Assembly (NCBI GenBank): GCA_963663375.1
Contig: OY760195.1
Span: 186,001 to 250,000 of the forward strand
Direction of reading: 5' to 3'
Length of the DNA: 64,000 nucleotides
Source: JAYREN01 sp963663375
GTDB lineage: Bacteria > Acidobacteriota > Holophagae > Holophagales > Holophagaceae
The notes under the pieces were generated by a model. That model was not told the origin of the DNA. It saw only the letters and a program-made list of their open reading frames with translations, and searched no databases. Shown here piece after piece: positions 25,366-34,508 of this stretch (its first letter is position 1; each line of letters starts with the position of its first letter). A program made the position numbers and the translations under genes.

Positions 25366-26325
25366 TTGAATGCAGGCGAGCCACTGAACTTCAAGGAATG
25401 GCTGCGGTCCGAGGCCCTGGCCCTGGGCTTTGTCCGGGTGGGCTTCGCCGGATGCGAGCCCTTCGAGGGCGAGCGGGAGCACCTGGAAGCCTGGCTGGAG
25501 GCGGGAGGACGAGAACTCTTTCCTTACCTCGATGGGCCGGAGCGGTTGGACCCCGGGCAGCTCCTGGAGGGTGCCCGGACGGCCCTGGTGGGCTTCTTCC
25601 CCTATGCCCGGCGGGAAGCGGTACCCGGAAGCGCCGCGGGCAGCCTGAAGCTCAGCCGCTATCTCTGGGGACCCGACTACCATGCCGTGTTGAAGGGGCG
25701 CTTGAAGGCGCTGTTGGCGAAGGCCCAGGCGTTGCGGCCCGAACTGCGGGGCAGGGCCTGCGTGGACACGGCCCCGCTCCTGGAGCGACAGCTTGCAGTG
25801 CGCGCAGGGCTGGGCTGGCAGGGGCGCCATACCCTGCTGATCGCCGGGAAGGGTGGGAGCTGGGGTTTCCTGGGCGTTCTGCTCCTGGACATGGAACTGG
25901 AGGCGGATGCCACCTTCGCGGGGCACCGCTGTGGAAGCTGCCGGGCCTGCCTGGAGGCCTGCCCCACGGGAGCCCTGACGCCCTTTCGCCTGGATCCGAG
26001 GCGCTGCCTCACCACCTACACTGTGGAAACGGAACAGGCGCCTCCCCAAGGCGTAGTCGAGGCCCTGGCGCGCACGGGCTGGGCGGCAGGCTGCGACATC
26101 TGCCAGGAAGCCTGCCCCTGGAACAGGACGCCGCTCTGGGGCGATCCCGAACTCTGGGGAGGCGTGAGCCCCTTGCACACGAGGCCCGCCTCGGAGCTGC
26201 CCCTGGGGACGGCCCAATGGCAGAAGCTCACCCGTGGCACGGCCCTGCGTCGGGTGCGTCACCGGCACTGGGTCGTGACCCTGAAGCGGCTCAAAGGAGA
26301 CGTCTCGCATATTTCATTGGATTAA
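25366..26325 (+). CDS. queG: Epoxyqueuosine reductase
   Basis: 319 residues from the TTG at 25366, with AAGGAG upstream; the frame is open for 346 more codons but that part is antisense to the YedF-like gene and the repeat. The protein reduces epoxyqueuosine to queuosine in tRNA, using cobalamin and two [4Fe-4S] clusters. The cluster motifs are HRCGSCRACLEACPTGAL and CDICQEACPWN. ACVDTAPLLERQLAVRAGLG and GKGGSWGFLG are family hallmarks. Length is slightly short of the usual 340-380, through a reduced C-terminal region. Confidence 0.9.
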   Translation: MNAGEPLNFKEWLRSEALALGFVRVGFAGCEPFEGEREHLEAWLEAGGRELFPYLDGPERLDPGQLLEGARTALVGFFPYARREAVPGSAAGSLKLSRYLWGPDYHAVLKGRLKALLAKAQALRPELRGRACVDTAPLLERQLAVRAGLGWQGRHTLLIAGKGGSWGFLGVLLLDMELEADATFAGHRCGSCRACLEACPTGALTPFRLDPRRCLTTYTVETEQAPPQGVVEALARTGWAAGCDICQEACPWNRTPLWGDPELWGGVSPLHTRPASELPLGTAQWQKLTRGTALRRVRHRHWVVTLKRLKGDVSHISLD

Positions 26326-26383
26326 CCTCTGGCTTTTCCCTTTAATTGGGCTTCAGGCCTTGCATCCCCCGGAGAATCCCTCG

Positions 26384-28276
26384 ATGGCAATGAAACCCTA
26401 CACGATCCAGGACTCAGCCGAACTCTACGGCGTGAAGGAGTGGGGGGACAGCTACTTTGGAATCAACAGCAAGGGGCATCTGGAGGTCTATCCCACCCAG
26501 GACGAGAATCTCTGTGCCGACGTTTACGAGATCGTGCAGCACCTCCGCAAGAAGGGCGTTCACACGCCACTGATCCTGCGCTTCCCCCAGATCCTGGCCA
26601 ACCGGGTGCAGGAGATCAACGAGGCCTTCCGCAAGGCCATCAAGGAATCCGATTACGACGGCGACTACCAGGGCGTCTTCCCCGTGAAGACCAACCAGAT
26701 GAAGGAAGTGGTCGAGCAGGTGGTGAAATCGGGCTACAAGTACCGCTACGGCCTGGAAGCGGGCTCCAAGCCCGAGTTGATGATCGCCCTCTCCATGAAC
26801 CTGCACGCCGAGGCGCTGATTCTCTGCAACGGCTACAAGGACGAGAACTTCATCCGCATGGCGCTCTTGGCCAAGAAGGCCGGGCGCAATGTGCTCATCA
26901 CCGTCGAGAAGATGACGGAACTGCCCCTGATCCTGAAGGTGGCGAAAGAATTGAAGGTGGAGCCCCTCATCGGCCTGCGCGCCAAGCTGAGCGCTCCGGG
27001 GGCCGGCAAGTGGGAATCCAGCGCCGGGGATCACGCCAAGTTCGGTCTCACCACCCGCGAAATCCTGGATGCCATCGAGGTGCTTGAAAAGCGCGGCATG
27101 CTCGAGAGCATCATCGAGCTGCACTTCCATCTGGGCAGCCAGATCACGGACATTCGGCGGGTGAAGGCGGCCCTCAAGGAGGCCACGCGCCTCTACGCCA
27201 AGTTGCGCAAGCGGGGCGTGCCCCTGCAATACCTCAACGTAGGGGGCGGTCTGGGGGTGGACTACGACGGCAGTCGCACGACCTTCAGCAGCTCCATGAA
27301 CTACACCGTGCAGGAATACGCCTCGGACGTGATCTGGACCACCAAGGACATCTGCACCCAGGAGCAGGTGCCCCTGCCCAACATCCTCAGCGAGTCCGGC
27401 CGCGCCATCGTGGCCTTCCACCAGGTCGTGGTAGTGGACATCATCGGCCTCATCGACACGACCTACTCGAAGTACACCGTGGAACTCACGGGCAAGGAGC
27501 CGCAGATCCTCAAAGATCTGGCCTACACGCGGGATGCCATCTCCGTGAAGAACTTCTCGGAGATGTACCACGACGCCATCACACAGAAGGACGAGCTGCT
27601 GACCCTCTTCAACCTGGGGTATCTGAGCCTGGAGGACCGCTCCAAGGGCGAGACGATCTTCTGGGAAGTGTGCCGTAAGCTTTCGCGCATCCTCAGCTAC
27701 AAGTCCCTGAAGTACATCCCCGAGGAATTCCAGGATCTCAACAAGAGCCTGGCGGACAAGCTCATCGCCAACTTCAGCGTGTTTCAGTCCATGCCCGACC
27801 ACTGGGCCATCGACCAGCTCTTCCCCGCCATGCCCGTGCACCGGCTCAAGGAAAAGCCCACGCTCTCCACGACGCTCTGCGACATTACCTGCGACAGCGA
27901 CGGCAAGGTGGACAAGTTCATCGACCTGAAGGACGTGCGCGACGAACTGCCGCTGCACGAGCCCAAGCCTGGCGAGCCGTACTACATCGCCTTCTTCCTC
28001 ACGGGTGCCTACCAGGACACGCTGGGCATGCGCCACAACCTGTTCGGAACGCCCAACGAGGCCCACATCATCGTCAACGAGGACGAGGATTTCCGCATCC
28101 AGCAGATCGTCCCGGCCCAGACCATCGATGACGTTCTGCGCAGCGTCCACTACGATCCCGATGTGCTCATCGAGGGCCCCAGCCGCAAGGTCAAGCGCAC
28201 CGAGACCGATGCCACCGAGGCCCTGCGGGCCCTGCTCTCCGAGCAGCGGAAGCTGCACACCTACCTGGAGATGTAG
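26384..28276 (+). CDS. speA: Biosynthetic arginine decarboxylase
   Basis: 630 residues from the ATG at 26384 (GGAGA eight bases upstream; a second ATG is six bases later). PLP fold III enzyme converting arginine to agmatine for polyamine synthesis. The PLP lysine lies in VFPVKTNQMKEV. HFHLGSQ and YLNVGGGLGVDYDG bind the cofactor phosphate. The C-terminal region has PDHWAIDQLFPAMP and LTGAYQDTLGMRHNLFG, typical of SpeA. Length matches the family (630-660). No agmatinase or agmatine deiminase gene is in the window. Confidence 0.96.
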   Translation: MAMKPYTIQDSAELYGVKEWGDSYFGINSKGHLEVYPTQDENLCADVYEIVQHLRKKGVHTPLILRFPQILANRVQEINEAFRKAIKESDYDGDYQGVFPVKTNQMKEVVEQVVKSGYKYRYGLEAGSKPELMIALSMNLHAEALILCNGYKDENFIRMALLAKKAGRNVLITVEKMTELPLILKVAKELKVEPLIGLRAKLSAPGAGKWESSAGDHAKFGLTTREILDAIEVLEKRGMLESIIELHFHLGSQITDIRRVKAALKEATRLYAKLRKRGVPLQYLNVGGGLGVDYDGSRTTFSSSMNYTVQEYASDVIWTTKDICTQEQVPLPNILSESGRAIVAFHQVVVVDIIGLIDTTYSKYTVELTGKEPQILKDLAYTRDAISVKNFSEMYHDAITQKDELLTLFNLGYLSLEDRSKGETIFWEVCRKLSRILSYKSLKYIPEEFQDLNKSLADKLIANFSVFQSMPDHWAIDQLFPAMPVHRLKEKPTLSTTLCDITCDSDGKVDKFIDLKDVRDELPLHEPKPGEPYYIAFFLTGAYQDTLGMRHNLFGTPNEAHIIVNEDEDFRIQQIVPAQTIDDVLRSVHYDPDVLIEGPSRKVKRTETDATEALRALLSEQRKLHTYLEM

Positions 28277-28705
28277 CTAATCGAAGTCCTTGCCGCCTCG
28301 CTGGCGTTTCTTTTCGCTAGTGAGGCGCTTGCCCTCCAGGCGCCGTGTCTTGGAGCCGAAGGTGGGGCGGGTGGGGCGGCGCGGGGTGGGGGGCACCAGG
28401 GCCGCCGCAATGACAAGAACGGCCTTGGCGCGGGCATCCTCCAGGTTCTTGGCCTGATCCCGGGTCTTCTCGCTGATGATCATCCAGCGGCCTTCGCCGT
28501 CCAGGCGATTGCGGACCGCGTGGCGCAGGCGTTCCAGGGCCCCGAGTGTGAGGCCCTCAATGGCCTCCAGCTGGATGCGCAGCTCGATCTTGGAAGACAC
28601 CTTGTTCACGTTCTGCCCGCCGGGACCGCCCGAGCGCACGGCCTTGACGGTGAGGGCCTCGGCAGGAACGCGAACGGTGGCATCTACCTGGATCGGGTCG
28701 GCCAT
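28277..28705 (-). CDS. arfB: Peptidyl-tRNA hydrolase rescue factor ArfB
   Basis: 142 residues from the ATG at 28705. The GGQ-containing catalytic motif is intact (VRSGGPGGQNVNKVSSK), followed by the characteristic basic C-terminal tail (SEKKRQRGGKDFD) that enters the mRNA channel. It rescues ribosomes stalled on non-stop mRNA by hydrolysing peptidyl-tRNA. The start shares a base with the stop of the STAS gene (TGATG), so the two are coupled. Convergent with speA, no spacing. Confidence 0.93.
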   Translation of the reverse strand: MADPIQVDATVRVPAEALTVKAVRSGGPGGQNVNKVSSKIELRIQLEAIEGLTLGALERLRHAVRNRLDGEGRWMIISEKTRDQAKNLEDARAKAVLVIAAALVPPTPRRPTRPTFGSKTRRLEGKRLTSEKKRQRGGKDFD

Positions 28706-29013
28706 CAGTCCCGGATCTCGAAGAGCTGGGCGAATTTCACGCCTTCGAGCATGGAGCGGACACCCGGATTCGGGTTCAACAGGATGACCCGGGCGCCCGT
28801 GGTCTCGGCCTTTTCCCGCAGCATTAGCAGGCCGCCGAGGGCGCTGGGGTCCAGCTCCGAAACGCCCTTGAAGTCGAGGTGGAGTTCCGTAATGCCGGGC
28901 TGTTCCAGGGCGGTGTGGGCACAGGCCTTGAACTCCGCAGCGGCCTCGAAGGTGAAGCGCCCCTCCAGGGCCAGGATGCCCTTGGTGCCCTCGATTTGAG
29001 TCGTGCAATTCAC
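28705..29013 (-). CDS. STAS-domain protein (anti-sigma factor antagonist-like)
   Basis: 102 residues from the GTG at 29013, which has GGGAGG seven bases upstream. A single STAS domain: ILALEGRFTFEAAAEF, LHLDFKGVSELDPSALGGLL, and a C-terminal RSMLEGVKFAQLF. The phrase SELDPSALGGL corresponds to the phosphorylatable loop DSSGLG, here with Asp-Pro-Ser. Such proteins act in partner-switching control of sigma factors or in organic-lipid sensing. No kinase or sigma gene lies next to it. It is upstream of arfB in an overlapping pair. Confidence 0.8.
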   Translation of the reverse strand: MNCTTQIEGTKGILALEGRFTFEAAAEFKACAHTALEQPGITELHLDFKGVSELDPSALGGLLMLREKAETTGARVILLNPNPGVRSMLEGVKFAQLFEIRD

Positions 29014-29118
29014 GGATGCCTCCCGCGTGGGTGCGAATGCCCATCTTACGATGCCAAGCGCGGGAGCATCTCGGGAAATGGAAAGCGTTGGATAATGGGC
29101 CTCAACGTTGGAGTCTCC

Positions 29119-29460
29119 ATGGCAATCGAGCTTCCCTTCCGGCAGGGCCAACTGGTGGTACTGGTGTTGAGAGAACCCAGGGAGCGCCTCTGGGGCCGCC
29201 TGCTGGGGCTCGAGGCTGCGGGGGTGGCCCTGCGCGGGATCGACGTGAGTCCCTGGGATCAGGCGCTGAGCCTGGTGCGCCACGGCGAAGCCGAGATGGT
29301 GGCCCTCTCCACCCGCTTCTACCCCATGCACCGGGTGGAATCCCTCTACCTGGATGAGCCCAGCTCCGGGGTGCCCAGCCTGGGGGAGGAGTTCCAGGTG
29401 CGTACGGGCGTGGAACCACTGGTATTCCTGGCGGACCGGGAGCCTCAGCCTTCAGAATAA
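29119..29460 (+). CDS. Hypothetical protein, possibly SH3/LSm-like barrel
   Basis: 113 residues from the ATG at 29119 (TTGGAG six bases upstream). The N-terminal half (LPFRQGQLVVLVLREP, then RLWGRLLGLEAAGVALRG) reads like a small five-stranded barrel of the LSm/SH3 kind. The C-terminal half is acidic. No catalytic motif is visible and I do not recognise the family. It lies four bases before purN and is likely co-transcribed with it. Confidence 0.55.
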   Translation: MAIELPFRQGQLVVLVLREPRERLWGRLLGLEAAGVALRGIDVSPWDQALSLVRHGEAEMVALSTRFYPMHRVESLYLDEPSSGVPSLGEEFQVRTGVEPLVFLADREPQPSE

Positions 29461-29464
29461 GGCC

Positions 29465-30043
29465 ATGGAAAAGATCGCCTTCTTCATCTCCGGTACCGGC
29501 GGCAACGCCCTGAACCTGCTCCAAGCCTGCCGTGAGGGGCGAGTGCCCGGTGAGCCCGTACTCGCGATTTGCAGCAGTCCCAAGGCCCTGGGCATCGAGC
29601 GTCTGCGGGCCCAAGGCCTGCCCGTGAGCGTGCGGGTGCGCAGGGATTTCGCCGATGACACGGCCTTTTCCGAGGCATGTCTGGAGGCCGTGGAAGCCAG
29701 CGGCGCCCGGGTGATCTGCCTCTGTGGCTGGCTGAAGAAGCTCGTGATTCCCAGCCGCTGGGAAGGGCGCATTCTCAACATCCATCCCGGCCTGCTGCCG
29801 GAATTCGGCGGCGCGGGAATGTACGGCCACCATGTCCACGCCGCCGTCCTCGCGGCGGGCGCGCGGGAATCCGGCTGCACGATCCACGTGGTGGACAACG
29901 AATACGACCATGGCCGTCATATCGCCGAGGCCCGCGTGCCCGTGCTGCCCGACGACACCCCGGAGACCCTGCAGAAGCGCGTCTACGAACAGGAGATGCG
30001 ACTGTACCCCATCGCCCTGGCGGCCTTCCTGGAACGGGACTGA
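29465..30043 (+). CDS. purN: Phosphoribosylglycinamide formyltransferase
   Basis: 192 residues from the ATG at 29465. Transfers formyl from 10-formyl-THF to GAR in purine synthesis. SGTGGNALNLL binds the substrate phosphate. NIHPGLLPEFGGAGMYG carries the catalytic Asn-His, and the Asp lies in VVDNEYDHG. LCGWLKKL is a conserved family stretch. Its stop codon is the first base triplet of an inverted repeat that may terminate transcription. Confidence 0.94.
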   Translation: MEKIAFFISGTGGNALNLLQACREGRVPGEPVLAICSSPKALGIERLRAQGLPVSVRVRRDFADDTAFSEACLEAVEASGARVICLCGWLKKLVIPSRWEGRILNIHPGLLPEFGGAGMYGHHVHAAVLAAGARESGCTIHVVDNEYDHGRHIAEARVPVLPDDTPETLQKRVYEQEMRLYPIALAAFLERD

Positions 30044-30113
30044 TTCACCGCGGAGTCACGGAGAACGAAAGGATAGACATTCTTCGTGCCCTCCGTGTCT
30101 CCGTGGTGAATCA
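30041..30113. repeat. Intergenic inverted repeat, CACGGAG type
   Basis: Arms at about 30041-30069 and 30083-30113 are reverse complements over most of their length; the core is TGATTCACCRCGGAG. The unit sits between the convergent purN and Asp-box gene stops and could work as a bidirectional terminator. Similar half or full copies lie at 33466-33525, 35505-35628 and 51747-51763. Confidence 0.65.
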
Positions 30114-30116
30114 GCT

Positions 30117-33100
30117 TTACCGGCTCCAGTTCGGCATACGCCCCGGTGTCCAGGGTGCTCCGCTGGCTTCGAGGCTGTCTTCGATGGCCTTCAGCTCCTG
30201 CTGGAGCAGGGACTTGAGCTTGGGTTGGAAGGCTTCGAAGGCCTCGGCGGCCAGCCGATAGGCCTGGCGCTGGTTAGCGGTGGGGGTTTCGGTGACGATC
30301 CAGGCGTAACCCACGAGGCGCGAAATGCGGTCGGCGATGCCGGGCTGGATGGCCTCCTGGTACCTGGCCTTCACGGGATCGCCCTGCAGTTCGGCCTTCA
30401 GGTCGGCCAGGCGGGCGGCCACGCTTCTCAAACGGTCGCCGAGATCCTGCGGCGCACGGGGGGTTTCGAGGAGTGCCTTGCGGAGATGTTTAAGGCGCTC
30501 TTCGGTTTCTCCGATCAGGCGCTCGCAGCCGGTGACGGCGCGCTGGAGCTTGGCGACCTCCTGGTGGAACTTCTGAAGTTCGGGGCTGGCGCCCTCGGTG
30601 CCAAGGGGAACAACCTGGAAGCTCTGGGTTTCGCCCAGGGGTTTCGTCTTCCCCTGCGCCACCAGCGACAAGCTCACCCGATAGGTGCCGGGCGCAGCGA
30701 GCTGCCCGCCTTCGGCCGTGTCCCAGGGGTCGCGGTCGCGGCTCTTCAGCGACACGGGATCGGGAGGGGGAAAGCGCAGATCCCAGGCCACCCGCTGCAG
30801 ACCGGCCTTGGCGGAAGCCGTCACCCGGCGCACGGGGTTGCCGGCCTCGTCGGTGACGGTGAGCACCGCCACGGGGTCCTCGTCCAGGGCTTCGGCCTTG
30901 AGGGCTTCCCAGGTGGGGATCGCCGGAGCCTCCGCATCCTTCTCCGCCGCGCGGCGGGCCTTGGCGAGGCTCTTAGCGTCCTCCTTCAGGTAGTAGGTGA
31001 ACACGGCGCCGAAGGGCGGATTGGGGGCGGTGAAGAAGGCGTGGCCCAGGGATCCGCCGGGGTGGATGGGGGCATAGAGATCGGCCTTGCGCACGGGGAA
31101 CAGCGCGCCCTCCTGCTCGAGCAGTTCGGGCGTCAGCTTGCGCAGGGGCGTGAGATCGTCGAGCACCGCGATGCCGCGGCCGAAGGTGGCGGCCACCAGA
31201 TCGCCTTCGCGGGCCTGGACTTCCAGGTCCATCACGGCGACGGTGGGCATGCCACCCTTGAGTTGAACCCAGTTCTTGCCTTCGTCGAGGGTGAAGAAGG
31301 CACCGAACTCGGTGCCGGCGTACAGCAGGCCGGGGCGCGCGGGATCCTCGATCACGGTGTTCACGCTGCCCCGCTCGGGCAGGTTGCCCGCGATGCTCTC
31401 GAAGGTGCGGCCGCGGTCACGGCTCCTCAGCACATAGGGCTTGAAGTCGCCCATCTTGTGGTGGTCGAAGGCGACGAACACGGTGTCGCCATGGTGCCGT
31501 GAGGGTTCCACCTTGGAGATATAGGCCATGTCGGGCACGCCGGGGAACTTGTCCATCTTGCGCCAACTGCCGCCGCCATTCTCGCTCACCTGCAGCAGGC
31601 CATCGTCGGTGCCCGCGTAAAGCAGGTTCTCGACCTTCGGGGATTCCGCCAGGGCCACGATGTTGCCGAACACCGAGGTGGAAGTGTGCCGGGCCACGGC
31701 GTCGATGCTCCACTGCTTGCCCATCACGGGCAGCTTGTTGCGGTCGAGGCGGCGGGAGAGATCGGGGCTAACGGTCTTCCAGGAATCGCCGCGGTCATCG
31801 CTGCGGAACACCTTCTGCGCGGCGAAGTAGAGGCGCTTCGGTGCGTGCGGGCTGAGGATCAGCGGGGCGTTCCAGTTCCACTTCAGGGGCTCCTCGCCGG
31901 GCAGCGGCTGGGGCTGGATGTCCACGCCTTCGCCGGTCTTGCGGTTGAAGCGGATCAGGTCTCCGTGCTGCGCCTCGGCGTAGACCGTGTCTGGATCGTT
32001 GGGGTCGAAGCGGGAGAAGAAGCCGTCACCACCCTGGGTAAAGAACCAGTCGTGGTTGGCGATGCCTTCCTTGCTGCGGGTGCGGCTGGGGGCGCCCAGG
32101 CTGTTGTTGTCCTGGGTGCCCGCATGCACGTGGTAGAAGGGCTTCGCGTTGTCCGTGGCCACGCGGTAGAACTGCGCCACGGGCAGGTTGGGTTTGAATT
32201 CCCAGGTGGCGCCCCGGTCGCGGCTCTCGTACAGGCCGCCATCGCAGCCTGCAATCAGGCGGTCGGTGTTGGCGGGGTCGATCCAGAGCGCGTGGTTGTC
32301 CACATGCTTGTGCTTCTCGCCCACACGCTGGAAGGTCTTGCCGCCGTCCTGGCTGACATGCATCCAGGTGTCCATGGAATAGACCCGATCCGCGTTATGG
32401 GGATCCACAATCAGCTCCTGGTAGTACTGCGGGCTGGCGGACACGTAGTCGGAACGTTTCTCCCAGTTCAGTCCGCCATCCAGTGAGCGGAAGGTGCCGC
32501 CCTCCTTGTTGGCCGCCTCCACCACGGCGTACACCGTATCGGGCTTCGAGGGGGCGTAGGCCAGGCCGATGCGGCCCAGCTGCTCCTTGGGCAGCCCCTC
32601 CGTGATCTTCTGCCAGGTCTTGCCACCATCCGCGGAACGCTGGAGTCCACACTCCGGGCCACCGTTGATGAGGGTCCAAACATGGCGCCGCCTTTGGTAC
32701 GTGGCCGCGAGCAGCACATCGGGATTGCGGGGATCCATGATCACATCCGTGACGCCGGTGTGTTCGGAAACGGTCAGCACCGCCTTCCAGCTTTCGCCGC
32801 CGTCGCTGCTCTTGTAGAGCCCGCGCTCGCCGCCGGGCGCCCACAGCGGTCCTTGGGCCGCCACATACACCACGTTGGAATCGCGGGGATCGATCAGGAT
32901 CTTGGCGATGTGCTCCGAGGTCTTCAGCCCCATGTTCTTCCACGACTTGCCGCCGTCGAGAGACTTGTAGACGCCGTCGCCGTAGCCCACCGACCGCTGA
33001 CTGTTGTTCTCGCCCGTGCCCACCCAGACCGTGAGGGGCCGCTTGGGATCGAGCGTCACGCAACCGATGGAGTAGGCGCCCTCGCCATCAAAGATGGGCT

Positions 33101-33365
33101 TCCAGGTCGTGCCACCGTTCACCGTCTTCCACACGCCGCCGGAAGCCGCCGCGACATACCAAGTGTCCGGGTGCTCGGGATCCACGGCGAGATCGCCGAT
33201 GCGGCCCGAAGTGACCGCTGGACCCAGGTTGCGCCAGGCCAATCCCTCGAAGGTCGAGGCCTTCATTCGCGTGGCGGGTTCGGCCTTGCCCTTGGCCGGT
33301 GCGGACCAGAGTGCACCCGAGGCGAGAACCAACGACAGGATCGAGAGCGAGAAGGGCTGATGCAT
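30117..33365 (-). CDS. Secreted Asp-box/VPS10-like beta-propeller protein
   Basis: 1082 residues. AAGGAGG precedes the ATG and a signal peptide of about 21 residues follows (LSILSLVLASGALWS). Residues about 35-750 contain at least ten Asp-box motifs of the form S-x-D-x-G-x-x-W/F (SLDGGKSW, SSDGGESW, SADGGKTW, SRDRGATW, SDDRGDSW), as in sortilin/VPS10 and BNR-repeat glycosidase propellers. The C-terminal 300 residues form a fibronectin-like strand region followed by long helices. Homologues are common in Acidobacteriota and Bacteroidota as exported proteins of unknown substrate. Sialidase catalytic residues are not evident. Confidence 0.85.
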   Translation of the reverse strand: MHQPFSLSILSLVLASGALWSAPAKGKAEPATRMKASTFEGLAWRNLGPAVTSGRIGDLAVDPEHPDTWYVAAASGGVWKTVNGGTTWKPIFDGEGAYSIGCVTLDPKRPLTVWVGTGENNSQRSVGYGDGVYKSLDGGKSWKNMGLKTSEHIAKILIDPRDSNVVYVAAQGPLWAPGGERGLYKSSDGGESWKAVLTVSEHTGVTDVIMDPRNPDVLLAATYQRRRHVWTLINGGPECGLQRSADGGKTWQKITEGLPKEQLGRIGLAYAPSKPDTVYAVVEAANKEGGTFRSLDGGLNWEKRSDYVSASPQYYQELIVDPHNADRVYSMDTWMHVSQDGGKTFQRVGEKHKHVDNHALWIDPANTDRLIAGCDGGLYESRDRGATWEFKPNLPVAQFYRVATDNAKPFYHVHAGTQDNNSLGAPSRTRSKEGIANHDWFFTQGGDGFFSRFDPNDPDTVYAEAQHGDLIRFNRKTGEGVDIQPQPLPGEEPLKWNWNAPLILSPHAPKRLYFAAQKVFRSDDRGDSWKTVSPDLSRRLDRNKLPVMGKQWSIDAVARHTSTSVFGNIVALAESPKVENLLYAGTDDGLLQVSENGGGSWRKMDKFPGVPDMAYISKVEPSRHHGDTVFVAFDHHKMGDFKPYVLRSRDRGRTFESIAGNLPERGSVNTVIEDPARPGLLYAGTEFGAFFTLDEGKNWVQLKGGMPTVAVMDLEVQAREGDLVAATFGRGIAVLDDLTPLRKLTPELLEQEGALFPVRKADLYAPIHPGGSLGHAFFTAPNPPFGAVFTYYLKEDAKSLAKARRAAEKDAEAPAIPTWEALKAEALDEDPVAVLTVTDEAGNPVRRVTASAKAGLQRVAWDLRFPPPDPVSLKSRDRDPWDTAEGGQLAAPGTYRVSLSLVAQGKTKPLGETQSFQVVPLGTEGASPELQKFHQEVAKLQRAVTGCERLIGETEERLKHLRKALLETPRAPQDLGDRLRSVAARLADLKAELQGDPVKARYQEAIQPGIADRISRLVGYAWIVTETPTANQRQAYRLAAEAFEAFQPKLKSLLQQELKAIEDSLEASGAPWTPGRMPNWSR

Positions 33366-33465
33366 GGATGCCTCCTTATGTGAGGTGTGTCATCATCATG
33401 CACCCTCTCAGCACCCCCGGCCACAGGATCCCCTGCGCCCCGCTAAGATGGAGCCTTCCCTGCGG

Positions 33466-33525
33466 CGATCCAGGTTTCTGCCTTCCTCTCCGCTTGTTCT
33501 CTGTGCCTCCGCGGTGGATCTTTTC
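33466..33525. repeat. Half copy of the CACGGAG-type repeat
   Basis: The sequence TTCTCTGTGCCTCCGCGGTG (33498-33517) is the reverse complement of the repeat core found at 30041-30069. No matching inverted arm is evident here. It lies in the divergent promoter region between the Asp-box gene and the dehydrogenase gene, ending about 20 bases before the latter's start. Confidence 0.45.
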
Positions 33526-33539
33526 CTTTTGGAGCTCTC

Positions 33540-34499
33540 ATGACCAAGTTGCGCGTCGCCGTTTCGGGGGTTGGAAGCCTGGGACAACACCATGCCCGCA
33601 TCGCCGCGGCCTCGGAGCGGACGGAACTCGTCGCGGTGGTGGACCCCAGCGAGACCCGCGGCAGGGAGATCGCCGAGAAGTTCGGTACTGGATGGGTCGC
33701 CACCCTCGGTGAGGTGCTGCCCAAGGTTGATGCCGTGCAGATCGCGGCGCCCACGGGTTTCCATCACGGCATCGGGTTGGAGGTACTCGCGGCGGGCAAG
33801 CACCTGATCATGGAAAAGCCCCTGGCGGCGACCCTGTCCGAGGGTGAGGCGCTGCTCAAGGCCCTGGGCCAGGCCCGGGCCGCCAACCCCAAGCTGGTGG
33901 CGGCGGTGGGGCACCTGGAGCGGTTCAATCCTGCGGTGCAGGCCCTGCGGCAGCTGGGCTTCAAGCCCCGGTTCGCCGAAACCACCCGGGTTTCACCCTT
34001 CCCCATGCGCAGCATGGAGGTGGACGTGATCATGGACGTGATGATTCACGACCTGGATCTGCTGCTGGCCCTCTGGGGCAAGCCCGTGGTCAGCGTGGAG
34101 GCCGTGGGGGTGCCGGTGCTCACCAAGTATGCGGATCTCGTGAACGCACGCCTGAAGTTCGAGGGCGGCGGCTTCGCCACGGTGACGGCTAGCCGCGTGG
34201 CCCGCAAGAAGGAGCGCACCCTGCGGGCCTTTGGCGAGAACGCCTACGCCAGCCTGGATTTCGCGGCCCAGAAGCTGGAGGTCCTCCGCCTGGTGATCAC
34301 ACCCGAAGGGCCGCAGGTGGTGCCCGACGTGATCGATATCGTGGAAGGCGAGCCCCTCAAGCTGGAACTGGAAGCCTTTTACGCGGCCTGCCAAGGCGAG
34401 GCCGGGGATACCGTGCCCTGGGCCGATGCCTTCGAGGCCATGCGGGTGGCCGATCAGGTGCAGAAGGCCGTGGCCGAAAGCCTCAAGGAACTGCTCTAG
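33540..34499 (+). CDS. Gfo/Idh/MocA-family oxidoreductase
   Basis: 319 residues. N-terminal Rossmann fold with SGVGSLGQHHARI; the EKPLAATLSE motif carries the catalytic Lys, and GHLERFNPAV and MIHDLDLLLAL are typical of the family. The HLERFNPAV phrase is shared with the UDP-GlcNAc 3-dehydrogenase (GnnA) branch that modifies lipid A sugars, which would suit an outer-membrane organism. Without neighbouring gnnB or lpx genes that is only a suggestion. The downstream serine hydrolase gene starts nine bases after the stop, in the same frame. Confidence 0.85.
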   Translation: MTKLRVAVSGVGSLGQHHARIAAASERTELVAVVDPSETRGREIAEKFGTGWVATLGEVLPKVDAVQIAAPTGFHHGIGLEVLAAGKHLIMEKPLAATLSEGEALLKALGQARAANPKLVAAVGHLERFNPAVQALRQLGFKPRFAETTRVSPFPMRSMEVDVIMDVMIHDLDLLLALWGKPVVSVEAVGVPVLTKYADLVNARLKFEGGGFATVTASRVARKKERTLRAFGENAYASLDFAAQKLEVLRLVITPEGPQVVPDVIDIVEGEPLKLELEAFYAACQGEAGDTVPWADAFEAMRVADQVQKAVAESLKELL

Positions 34500-34508
34500 G
34501 AACGCGTC

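Noticed and set aside
26414..28258. 614-codon open frame antisense to speA
   Set aside because: speA is full length and conserved. The antisense product has no motif and arises from third-position GC bias.
30041..30113. CRISPR repeat
   Set aside because: Only two inverted arms, not direct repeats with regular spacers, and no cas genes in the window.
29832..31502. 556-codon plus-strand frame over the Asp-box gene
   Set aside because: It is a shadow of the well-supported minus-strand gene with ten Asp-box motifs; it has no ribosome site or domain.
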